From NCBI GenBank assembly GCA_035610835.1, contig CM069449.1:14361963-14425962 (forward strand): a stretch of DNA of 64,000 nt. Direction: 5' to 3'. The position numbers and the translations under genes are program-made. The notes beneath the pieces were generated by a model. It worked only from the letters and a program-made list of their open reading frames with translations. It made no database searches and had not been told where the DNA came from. Of this stretch, positions 31,881 through 42,284 are shown one piece after another. Numbering within the stretch: position 1 is the first letter of the stretch; each line of letters starts with the position of its first letter. Source of the stretch: Ophiura sarsii. Taxonomy: Eukaryota > Echinodermata > Ophiuroidea > Amphilepidida > Ophiuridae.

Positions 31881-32414
31881 TGTGTAAAGGTAAAATCATG
31901 TCCCGAAAGCCAAAATACGTGTGTAACGCGAAAGGATGCGAGCTTACGGTATAACATCTAAGAATCATAGAGAGCTAATTAAGTAGCTGTACGTGCAGCC
32001 CATGCATGTTTCAATGATGACTTACAAAACAGTGTTTTGAAAACACGTCAAATATTGGCAGTAAGTTTGCAACACATTTGACGGAACAATGATGTTCGCA
32101 TCGAAATCGCAAGAAGTAAAAATTGCTGCTGATTTAAGCTAAAAAATGATGGATACCCTAAAATGTGTCCCGATTTGATTTTTTGGATACGATTTCACAT
32201 TTTGAGCTACGTATAAGGTCGGTGTAACGAATCGGTCAAACTGCAACAAATAGGACGGAACAAATGACGTTCGCATTAAAATCGCAAGAAGAAAAAAAAT
32301 TGCCGGCGATTTAGCCTAAAAAAATGACGGATACCATAAAAATGTGTCCCGATTTGGTTTTTTTGGATATGATTTCACATTTTGAGCTAGGTATAAAGTC
32401 TGTGTAACGAACTG

Positions 32415-33085
32415 GTCTAACCGCAACACATTTGACGGAACAAATGGCATTCCAATTGAAATCGCAAGAACAAAAAAAGGCCGGCAATTTAGGCTAAAAA
32501 ATGACTCCCGATTTGAATGTTTTGATATGATTTCACATTTTGAGCTACGTATAAAGTCTGTGTAACGAATCGGTCAAACCGCAACAAATTTGACGGAACA
32601 AATGACGTTCGCATTGAAATCGCAAGAAGAAAAAGATTGGCGTCGATTTAGCCTAAAAATATGACGGATACCATAAAAATGTGTCCCGATTTGGGTTTTT
32701 TGGATATGATTTCACATTTTGAGCTAGGTATAAAGTCTGTGTAACGAACTGGTCAAACCGCAACACATTTGACGGAACAAATGGCATTCCAATTGAAATC
32801 GCAAGAACAAAAAAGGCCGGCAATTTAGGCTAAAAAATGACTCCCGATTTGAATGTTTTGATATGATTTCACATTTTGAGCTACGTATAAAGTCTGTGTA
32901 ACGAATCGGTCAAACCGCAACAAATTTGACGGAACAAATGACGTTCGCATTGAAATCGCAAGAAGAAAAAGATTGGCGTCGATTTAGCCTAAAAATGACG
33001 GATACCTAAAAATCTGTCCCGATTTGATTTTTTGGATATGATTTCACATTTTGAGCTACGTATAAAGTTTGTGTAACGAACTGGT
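32415..33085. repeat. Higher-order tandem repeat, about 335 bp, two copies
   Basis: Within the left arm two adjacent subunits alternate: one has GGCATTCCAATTGAAATCGC plus AAAGGCCGGCAATTTAGG, the other GACGTTCGCATTGAAATCGC plus GATTGGCGTCGATTTAGCC. The pair repeats at about 335 bp, with the two dimers nearly identical, so a dimer was amplified recently. Confidence 0.8.
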
Positions 33086-34549
33086 CAATCCGCATCACAA
33101 TATTGACGGAACAAATGTCGTTTGCATTTAAAATGAATCTTCACTATAAATTTGCATTCAATAATCGTGATTTAGCCGACAAGTTGTATTTTTAAGTAAG
33201 ATTATTTATTTATTTTTTATTTATATATTATTTTGATGGATAATTTTCAGAATCAAACGTTGAGAGATATTTCAAGAATGTCGGGTCCCGCCCAAAAAAC
33301 TAATCGGGTCAAGAGATTAAGAATTCCCGAAAATCGGGTCAAGAGATTAAGAATTCCCGAAAATCCATGCATTAAAATCGCAGGATTTTTTTCGCTGCTG
33401 ATTTAAATTTGAATTTAGGCTAAAAAAGCACGGATACACTCAAATGTGCCCCAGTTTGAATTTTTGGATATGATTTCACATTTTGAGCTACGTATAAGGT
33501 CGGTGTAAAACCGCAACACATTTGACGGAACAAATGACGTTCGCATTGAAATCGCAAGGATTTCTGTTTTTTTTGCTGCTGATTTAGACTAGTGAATAGA
33601 TGATGGATAAAAATGTGACCCGATTTCATTTGTTGGATATGGTTTCACATTTTGAATCAAGACCATATTCGCTGCCTGCTGCATTGTTATAATTTGACAC
33701 CACAACAATCTAACAACTCTTTGTAGTAAACATGTGTAGAAACACCAAAGACATCACATTTGAATAAATATTACCATCATACTATCCATGATAAAAGACA
33801 CATCGCTAAAACTGGGATACATTACAATAGCAAATAAGCAAATACACGATACACATCACCAATAATGCGGCAGTCATCGAATCTGGTTCCGCTGGGATCC
33901 TATAGTACCAACCTCAAACCATGTCTACCACAACTGCACAAACCGCTCTAGTTACATCAGCAATCATCATGAAAGCTTTTAGTAACATTACATGTATTTA
34001 ATAGTATATCTTTCTCAAAATCCAATAGAACAATGCACTTCTATTGAGAATTAATATAACACGTCCATTTATATTTAAAATTATGTACCAATACTAATCA
34101 CTATAAATTGTGAATCGTTCATACACTCTTAGTAGTGTCCAACCAATCAGAAAGCAAGAAACTAAAATACATGGAGTGCATTGAAAGCGTCTAATGCACT
34201 CTGCGTGTGTGCCGTTTAATGCGCGGACCACACGCTTTGTTTTGATTCGTTGTTAAGGCATCGCGGGTTCACCGATTTTCACTGCGGGTGTTAGCAAACT
34301 AGGTAACACGATTTTATTCGTTATTACATAGATCATAATTATGGGATCCGGTATAAATTTATCTTTAATATCTTCAAAATGTGTAAAAAATAGAGTAATT
34401 GTTGTCATAAGTAAAAACAAGTTACATCTTGTCATCCAGGCTGATTCTAAGATCAAGAGCAAAATAGTTTGTAAAGGCCATTTTTTCTTCTTTTCAATTA
34501 AGTTCAGACCTGATCTTATATTGTTTAGCCAGGTATACTATACTACTTA

Positions 34550-34880
34550 CTACTTATGTCGATCTCGATCGGTCTTCGTGATGGCTCGCCATAAAACTCT
34601 GTCCCTCATGCAAGCTTTCATCTCCTCATTATTCAGTCCTGTGTCTTTCACCAACTTATCCAAGTATGTTAAGGCTGGGCGGCCGACAGATATGTCCGTG
34701 TTTGGGTCTCCATAGCACGAGGTCAGACACTATCTCATTTTCTCTTCTCATACAATGCCCGGCAAATCTCATCCTTCGATCTGTGATGTTTTCTGATACC
34801 TTTTGGAAGCTTCCAGATAAGCACAAATACAAGTTTCTTTGCAGGTCTACCCAAATAATGGGTTTAAATGTCAAGTTAAA
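34550..34880 (-). mobile_element. 3'-terminal fragment of a second LINE type
   Basis: Minus strand: RRMRFAGHCMRRENEIVSDL, then LVLWRPKHGH, a one-base shift, then GRPALTYLDKLVKDTGLNNE and MRDRVLWRAIT to a stop at 34552-34550. This is the C-terminus typical of LINE endonuclease/reverse-transcriptase proteins, of a subtype different from 8980-9330. Truncated and frameshifted. Confidence 0.75.
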
Positions 34881-35019
34881 TCCTTCGATCGATTGAGAAA
34901 TTGTGTTATATTTCCTATTGGTGAGCGTGGAGATCGCTATTGATTATTCAAATGACTTTTGAATAGCGGGAAGGTTAAATGAGTAAGTGTAATCCTCATT
35001 GACGGAATTCGCTCTAGAC

Positions 35020-36030
35020 AGACAACAACTACATTTTCGAAGAATGATTGTTTATACAGGTTTGTGCATAAATTGATTTGTTCTGAGATCTTGTTAATTT
35101 TTTAGAAATGGATAGTGGACTTTAGACAGAGGTCGTAAACCACGACAGAGTACTAAAAGGAACGTTTGACGCTGCATGAAGCCGTACTTGTGACTACATC
35201 TACTGCAAGAGTCCGGGTGTAGGGAAGAGAAGATCACATAGCTTGTGATAGGGACACAACCAGTATAAGGAGGAAGATTAGATAGGTGGAGTATCGGGTT
35301 GGGAATGATGAAAGGTAAGCAACATTATACTTAGCCTTTCTCAATGGGGTCGAGGCTGTTAGCCAGCCTCCGAAAATCCGTGCACCCCATGTGTGTTTTA
35401 AAATGTTTCTATTTCAGATAGGATCGTAAGGCTCAATGGGAAATGTTTTATTTCTGGTTGAGCCTGCGAATTATGAAATAATAGAAATACCTTTTGCTAT
35501 GTAAACAAAAGTGAATATTGTTAATCTTTTCGACAATCTGTTTTTTGAACATCGCGATAATTTGATTTGCAGTTGCTTCATTCAATACACGTATGTGCGC
35601 TATGGATGTGCAATTGAGGAAATATGGAGACCTTTAACTATAATCCCTGTATGTTATTTTTGCCATGTTATGCTTAAGCGGTTAATTTCAGTTCGGTACC
35701 ACCTACAGTTTTGTAGGGTTCACAGATGACATGTGATATCATAGACTGGGTCCTAGACTGGGTCCCCGTGTCCCTCTATATGGCCGCCATCTTTAAAAAT
35801 GGCGGACCAAAAAGAGGGACTGGGAAATAGTACGTCCAAAAAGTGCGGTTTATACGTGGAATTCCACGTGAACTTTACATATGAATATGCATACCAATAC
35901 CGAGCATGCGCATTTGTACACAGCAACAACAGAAATACCCCCACCGATTGGTCCAAAACGATCGTCACGCTGCGCCACTGGGAGGCATGATCGTGCGCCC
36001 TATCGCGTCACGCGGTTTGCAAAGCTTAAA
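35020..36030. other. Gene-free interior of the 32-36 kb structure
   Basis: No recognisable gene; the short open frames at 35511-35729 and 35881-36199 are not domain-like, and the second runs into the repeat arm. An inverted GGCCGCCATCTTT / AAAAATGGCGGACC pair lies at 35780-35808. Confidence 0.35.
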
Positions 36031-36420
36031 TTGCCGGCAATTTTTTGTTCTTGCGATTTCATTGGGAATGTCATTTGTTCCGTCAAATGTGTTGCGGTTT
36101 GACCAGTTCATTACACAGACTTTATATATAGCTCAAATTGTGAAATCATATCCAAAATATCAAATTGGGACACATTTTAGGGTATCCATCATTTTTTAGC
36201 TTAAATCAACAGCATTTTTTTTCTTCTTGCGATTTCAATGCGAACATCATTGTTCCGTCAAATGTGTTGCGGTTTGACCGGTTCATTACCGGTCCAACTT
36301 ACTGCCAATATTTGATGTGTTTTCAAAACACTGTTTTGTAAGTCATCATTGAAACGTGCATGGGCTGCACGTAGGCCTACAGCTTTTTAATTAGCTCTCT
36401 ATGATTTTTATAACCATTTA

Positions 36421-38020
36421 TACTTCTGTTAAAATTGTTTGTATATCATTTTACTGCTGTTTTTTCATATTGTATTGTATGGACGCATTTGCCAAATTGG
36501 AAGATGCCACTGTTCTAAAAGTGTATCCGACGTATCGGACGTAAAATCAGGGATACCGCGGGATAGGAGACGCTTACACCAACCTGGTTCCCTTATGCGA
36601 TTTGCCATTATTCGAGCCAATCGGGCCTGAAAATAAAATCCCAGCATGCGCCACCTGTAGGCAATCTCTGACACATGCTAATACTGGAGTTCACGATGCA
36701 CATTCGTAAACACGTAATAGTGTTACTCTAGCGGCTGTGTAAGAGATTATTGTGTACGAAAGAAAATGATCGTATTATATGTCCATTTCCCGGATGTATA
36801 AATGCTTGTAACTATACTATTACCTTGAAAGATAGAAAATAGTCACGTGTACCGAAATGTAGGTATATCTCTAAGGAAAATATTTTGGCTGAAGACCATA
36901 TGTCGAGGCTTACTCGTAAAACTAGAAATTTTAGTCCGAACGGTGGCTATTGTATACAAGAAAATCGCCATTGCTAATTATTGTCTGCAACTAATTTACG
37001 CGATTGCGGCATATTTCCGGCATATTTGCTCCATTGACGCAAAGCACTTCGGGATAATGAAAACGGACAAAATTTGGATGCATTTTTAAATATGTGTACC
37101 ACGCTCAATTCAAAAAAGAGGGCGTCCACTTTAGCCTGGTAATGGCGAGAATGGCGGCACCCATGGGTGAACGAGCGTGAGACTTAATGTTGGTCATAAA
37201 CGTGCCATGGTTACGAGCCCCAAAACACCTTAGCAACGCCTTAATGGTTTTTTCCAAAAAAATATGCCCATGCAGTAGGTCGGAATCTAATACACAACAT
37301 ATCCCATTTTCGCTTAACCAACACCCTTACTTTTCCAAATATGCGACGCACAATGAAACCACGCTATAAAGCAGTAACTGGTTCGTCATTACACAACACA
37401 TATACGGACAAAACCCACCAAAAATGGACCTGCCAAAATCCTGCCGACGAAAACAGCATTCGAGACTACTTCGAGACTACTAGTAGTCATCTCATAACAA
37501 TAACACTGTGTATAAAAATAATGTATGGATGATAATAAACTTTTTTTCTAAATGTCTACTGAACTGAATAAGCCTAATCTACAACTTCTATTTTGGGTGC
37601 ACTATGACCCCTAAATGTGGCATATAGGCCTTTGAAAAGTGAAGATGGAGGGTGTTTTTTTATTTTTATTCTTTACTAAATTGCCACTTAAATATGGGGG
37701 AAATATTTATACCCATACAACTTCTTTTTGACTCACCCTGTAGTAGGATACTTTTTAGACGTCCAGATTTTGTCAAGTTTGTTGAATGCAACCCATGGCT
37801 GAGCAGTTTAAGTCATGTAGTAAATCTGGTATTGACAAAACCGAGTATTTTATAATTTTCTCCAAAATGGTCATTTTTAGAGCAATTTCTTGTCCATGGT
37901 TAGACTATTTGAACCCTTCCATTCCAGAAAATGTATATTAAATGATTAATGAAAAAGTTACGACATTTTATCAGAGGCTATTCCTGAGACTTAACAACCC
38001 CCTTAACACACACATATTTT
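36421..38020. other. Gene-free DNA with two repeat remnants
   Basis: Contains the inverted relative of 2260-2425 (37545-37645) and a decayed inverted copy of the 9385/31295 dispersed block (about 37660-38010). Frames of 60-83 codons here lack domain character. Confidence 0.4.
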
Positions 38021-38028
38021 AAAACTTT

Positions 38029-38483
38029 GCCAAAAAAGGGTGAAATCTCCATGTCTTACACAATGGAGTGACGTATCTTCAGTTTTAATAAGTCCAATTT
38101 TCATGATCTAAAATTCTAATGAAAGGTTACATAAAGTATATCATAGCTGATTAAACAAAAACAACAAACCTAATAATATCAGTAATTTTCATGAACATTG
38201 GTTATCGATGGGTACTATTATCTTTTTAGGACAGCCTGTATCATAAACAACTTTGAAATTAAACTTCAACATATTGAGAAGTAAAGATTGATTAGGAGAT
38301 AATATTATTTCATACTCCCGACTGAACTTTAACACACACTTATATAAATATACAGATTCTATTGGTATTATGATGTTCTAGACTGACATCTAGTACTAAC
38401 CCGCCCTTGCAGTCCATAGTACAAATTGATCACTTTTGTTATTTTCATAAGGTTCATCATAATTGACCCACTAGCTTCTCACA
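38029..38483 (+). promoter_or_regulatory. Conserved 5' flank of T5
   Basis: Shares the distal block (ACTTTGCCAAAAAAGGGTGA, CACAATGGAGT, TTTTCATGATCTAA, TTCTAATGAAAGGTTAC) and the proximal block (TCCATAGTACAAATTGA, CACTAGCTTCTCACA before ATG) with T2 and T4. Confidence 0.5.
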
Positions 38484-40343
38484 ATGGCCGCATCATATAT
38501 TCGTGCTGCCGAGGGCGAACTCTCATGTCCCGTATGTTTCGAACTATTCATGGACCCAAACACGCCTAAGACTTTGCCTGCTTGTGGCCATGTGTGCTGC
38601 GAGGTGTGTCTCAAGAAAATGGTTGCAGGGAAGTGTGATAAAAAATGCCCAGAATGCAGAAAGATTGTCAGCATTCCGGAAGACGGTGTGACCTCCTTTC
38701 TGACCAATTTCAGACTGCGCACCCTGGCAGATAATCATCGGAAGATTGCTGATGGACAAAGCCTGAGCGTTGGACAGACTGCAAAACCCACGGGTAGCAC
38801 ATGCCCGGTTCACAAGGATGAGAAGATGCGCCTTTACTGTACTACCTGCAATGTGTTAACTTGCCAATTGTGCTTGATTCAGAAACACAAGGGCATCGGA
38901 CATAACATTGATGGCGTAAAAGAAAAGTACAGCCGACAGAAAGTTGAGATGCGGTCCGCCATCAAGGAAGCGGGTCGCGATATCCAAAATGCAAAAGATG
39001 CCAAGCAGGAACTTCAAACACATGTGGAACTAGAGCGCCAATCGCGGGCTGAGTCAGAAAAGAAAATTGATGACTGCAAGGAAACTTATATGAATAAAGT
39101 AATTGAGCAGAGTCAGAGACTTCAATATAAACTATATCAAGCCAGTGAGAAAAAAATGGCCGCTTTGCAGCAGAAAATAGCTGCTGTTGATGAAGAAATC
39201 CATTTGGCTGAGAGTAGTCATCAAGATGCTGCAAATGCCCTTGAGAACAAACCAGACTATGAATATGTTACGCAACACGCATCGCTTGTTGATCAAATGA
39301 AAAGACTAAGGTTGGAGGGACGTGTGTCTCAGATCCGTACAACACCATATGCTGCTACTCGATTTGAGAAAGAAATATCCCAGGATATAATATTAGGTCA
39401 AATTATGCCTAATGATCAAGCAAGGGTAACTGAATCAATCCGTACAAAACCACGCCCTGTAGCTAGATTGGTACGGGGCATTGTACGGAATATATCAGTA
39501 AGTCTTTATGTGGCAACACAGAAACTTGAATCATCTGTGCTTGAATCGATCCAGACCCTGCATGGGTGTGTGGATGCACGCAACACTGCATGCTCTGCAG
39601 ATGGATGGCTGCTTGCTGTCTGTGAATTTAATGAGAAGAAAGTGATAATTTATCGCAAAACATCAATTGGCCAATATGAGAGGAGCCGCACACTGAATCT
39701 GAGATCATCAATTCCAAATCGGCCATCAGATGTGGCTATCTGCTCTGATGGTAGATTCCTGGTGGCAAGAGGTACATGTATTGAAGTGTACACTCCTGAG
39801 GGTAACTACTTGACGAACATTACCACTACAACAGGCAAATATGCATATGCATCGGGTGTATACTCTGTGACTACCATGTCCGATGGCATTATCCTAGTAG
39901 GAGACATTGCAAGATCCGTCATAACAGAACATGATCCAACTGGTAACATTGTGGGGACAATCAAGACAAAAATCCGACCAGCCTACATCACTCTCATGCA
40001 TGACACACATATCGCAATGAGTGACTGTAAGAGTGGTAAAGTTAGCGTGATGGATATTCAGTCTGGACAGGAAACACTCAGCATTGATATCCCAGAGGTG
40101 TGTGGAATCTGCTATGATGAGCAAACTGATTGTCTGTTGGCTGTGAGGAAGGAACCAGACAGTAGTAAGCCTGGGCAAATACTTCCAAACAGCGGTGTAA
40201 TAGAGCAGTATAATTGTATCACAGGCAGGTTAGTAGCTTGCCTGGCAAAGGGATTGTATCTTCCTCAAGGTATAGGATTCTTATCAGTTGGAATTCTAGC
40301 TGTTGCTGATGATCAGACTGTCAAATTGTACAAAATGCAATGA
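38484..40343 (+). CDS. TRIM-type RING E3 ligase T5, with extended linker
   Basis: An intronless 619-residue protein. RING at residues 15-58 with all eight ligands; B-box type 2 with all eight ligands (TCPVHKDEKMRLYC to KHKGIGH); coiled coil about 145-285; propeller from about residue 352. The linker is the longest of the cluster: a first unit (RFEKEISQDIILGQI) nearly identical to T1, then a second, diverged unit (RLVRGIVRNISVSLYVATQK). LYVATQKLES matches the VATRKLES of T3, so the linker looks like a T1-type unit joined to a T2/T3-type unit. Probable E3 ubiquitin ligase. Its 3' flank is also composite. Confidence 0.93.
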   Translation: MAASYIRAAEGELSCPVCFELFMDPNTPKTLPACGHVCCEVCLKKMVAGKCDKKCPECRKIVSIPEDGVTSFLTNFRLRTLADNHRKIADGQSLSVGQTAKPTGSTCPVHKDEKMRLYCTTCNVLTCQLCLIQKHKGIGHNIDGVKEKYSRQKVEMRSAIKEAGRDIQNAKDAKQELQTHVELERQSRAESEKKIDDCKETYMNKVIEQSQRLQYKLYQASEKKMAALQQKIAAVDEEIHLAESSHQDAANALENKPDYEYVTQHASLVDQMKRLRLEGRVSQIRTTPYAATRFEKEISQDIILGQIMPNDQARVTESIRTKPRPVARLVRGIVRNISVSLYVATQKLESSVLESIQTLHGCVDARNTACSADGWLLAVCEFNEKKVIIYRKTSIGQYERSRTLNLRSSIPNRPSDVAICSDGRFLVARGTCIEVYTPEGNYLTNITTTTGKYAYASGVYSVTTMSDGIILVGDIARSVITEHDPTGNIVGTIKTKIRPAYITLMHDTHIAMSDCKSGKVSVMDIQSGQETLSIDIPEVCGICYDEQTDCLLAVRKEPDSSKPGQILPNSGVIEQYNCITGRLVACLAKGLYLPQGIGFLSVGILAVADDQTVKLYKMQ

Positions 40344-40447
40344 AAATCTTTGATACTCTCTCCATGTGTTACCAAGACTTTTTAATTAAACCATGGAAGG
40401 AATAAGTTGCATCATCATATTTTGACGGGTTTCACAGTAAATTATAT

Positions 40448-40720
40448 TAAGACTATCAAATTGTGCACAATTGAACGCACAACTGTGATACTCTGTTACC
40501 TTAACTTAACATTCATGACCAGTCACATCACAAAAGGGGCTTATATGTATGCTGCCAAAATTCTGTGGAAGATATTGACCAAACTATTAATCATTATAAA
40601 AGAAAAATCAAAAGAAATTCCTGACTATTTTCCTTTTCATTCAATTGATTTCAGTGACCATTTCTCAAAAGAGAGGTATCAGTAAAAGTTGTAAAAGAGG
40701 TGAAATAAAATGTCAATATT
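40448..40720 (+). pseudogene. Orphan tail of a B-type TRIM gene fused behind T5
   Basis: After about 100 bp of A-type 3' flank the sequence AAGACTATCAAATTGTGCAC encodes KTIKLCTIE, the C-terminal end of a TRIM propeller (KTVKLYKIE in the others). The former stop TGA reads CGC. It continues into B-type 3' flank (CATGACCAGTCACATCACAA, CTGTGGAAGATATTGACC) as after T2 and T3. This is the remnant of a lost gene, or the junction of an unequal exchange. Confidence 0.7.
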
Positions 40721-41034
40721 AATTTTGGATGACATTTTGTTTAATTTTGTTGTTGATGTGAGTGGTCCCATTTATTCCACTGAATTCCATATCAGTCTTT
40801 CAAACTATGAAGACTGATACATCAGTAAGAGTTTGACAGCTACAATGTTTGTTTGTTTTTATTTGAATACTTTGCAGGTTTAATACAGTGAAGTGTTCCC
40901 CCTTCTCCCCCTGATCAATGTTGAATCCCACAACTAGTATCACTTTCATATTAAACATACCTAATCAAACCATATTTTTTTTATTTGAGATTCATTTTAC
41001 TTTTTATGTATGAAAGTTTGAATATTTTATTTGT

Positions 41035-41115
41035 TTGTGTAAAAAGTGTGCAACGTTTATTATCATTGTTTTTTTGTGTGTAAAAAGTGTGCAACATTTA
41101 TTATCATTGTTTTTT
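41035..41115 (+). repeat. 39-bp tandem duplication
   Basis: GTGTAAAAAGTGTGCAAC followed by a TTTATTATCATTG stretch is present twice in direct order, differing at one base; the homologous T2 flank lacks it. Confidence 0.8.
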
Positions 41116-41749
41116 TTAAAAGTTTTACTATTTATACCAACATTTTCTTGCCCAACCGACTGATCCTGCTTGAGCGGTCCGTTGGCCTGTATGGTGTGTT
41201 TTTTTCCACCATTTAGTGATTCTTTTAATTGGCTTCCAAATATTTGACCACTGTTTCTTCTTGCTACCACAGTAATACGTGACCCAACGCGAGTAAATGA
41301 GGCACAATGAGGGAAATATGAACATCGAGTTATTGGTATCATGATAATATGCATATATAGTATTAAGGGACATTTTGGTACCAAAGTCAATGTCATATCA
41401 CATTCCAAACCAAAGTTACAGATGATCGAACATCACTTTGTCTCAAAATATCAAATACAAATTGTCAAGTTATGGGCAATTAGAGTTTTGGTTTTGTTAA
41501 AAAATCAATGAAGAAAATGAAAATTTAATACCTCAAAATGTAGTTTACTTCTTTATTTTCATGAATTTGAGTGTTTGGTTAGATACAAGATGTAACAAAG
41601 ATCAGAAATAAGACTTTGTTCTAAATTTGAGTTATTTTGACCTCATTTGTGTTCTTAAATCAAATTAGCTACTGCGGCTGCCACATCCGCCTCATTTACT
41701 CATGTTGGGTCACATATATCTGATAATCAATTTTTTTATCTTTTATTGT

Positions 41750-42280
41750 TTATTACTATCATAATTTTCACATTTCACATAGTTTCATCATGTTTACATT
41801 GCATATCATATACATGTTTAGCACATTTTCATATACTTTTCAGCATTTTTATATTTTTATATGCTTTTCGGCATATTTACATTCATAATTTTCACATTTT
41901 CATATGCTTTTCAGCATGTTTACATTTCATATCATGTATAGCACATTTTCATATACATTTTCATATGCTTTTCAGCATGTTTACACATATGTTTTTTGGC
42001 AAGTTTACATTAATTACATAACATATTTTTATATGCTTTTCGGCATGTTTACATTGCATTTCATATGCATGTTTAGCACATTTTCTTTTCAGCATTTTTA
42101 TATTTTTATATGCTTTTCGGCATGTTTACATTCATAGTTTTCATCATTTTATATCAAATACAAGTATAACACATTCACATCATGTTTAAACATTTTCATA
42201 TGCTTTTCAGCATGTCTACACATTTTCATATGCTTTTCGGCATGTTTACATTCATGTTCACATTTCAATAACACATTTTC
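41750..42280. repeat. AT-rich minisatellite, insertion in the T5-side duplicate
   Basis: Irregular tandem copies of ATATGCTTTTCRGCATGTTT with ACATTTCATATC-like spacers, about a dozen. The T2-side duplicate has no counterpart between 15960 and 16055. The open frames inside follow from the repeat. Confidence 0.75.
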
Positions 42281-42284
42281 ATTT

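Larger units (their letters stand above)
31950..36420. mobile_element. Foldback-like structure with satellite-repeat arms
   Basis: The left end (AATCATAGAGAGCTAATTA near 31968) and the right end (its complement near 36388-36406) are inverted. The left arm carries about eight units of 156-180 bp; the landmark TGACGGAACAA or its variant occurs near 32078, 32252, 32432, 32590, 32769, 32925, 33103 and 33522. The right arm (36030-36410) has two units in opposite orientation. The middle (33670-36030) holds a segment homologous to 2842-3990 and a LINE fragment. No transposase. It could instead be two independent arrays in opposite orientation. Confidence 0.6.

Noticed and set aside
32078..33530. CRISPR-like regular spacing of repeats
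   Set aside because: The repeated units are contiguous 156-180-bp satellite monomers similar over their full length, without unique spacers, in a eukaryotic genome.
41746..42137. Frames rich in His/Phe/Ile in the 41.7-42.3 kb region
   Set aside because: They are translations of the ATATGCTTTTCRGCATG minisatellite.
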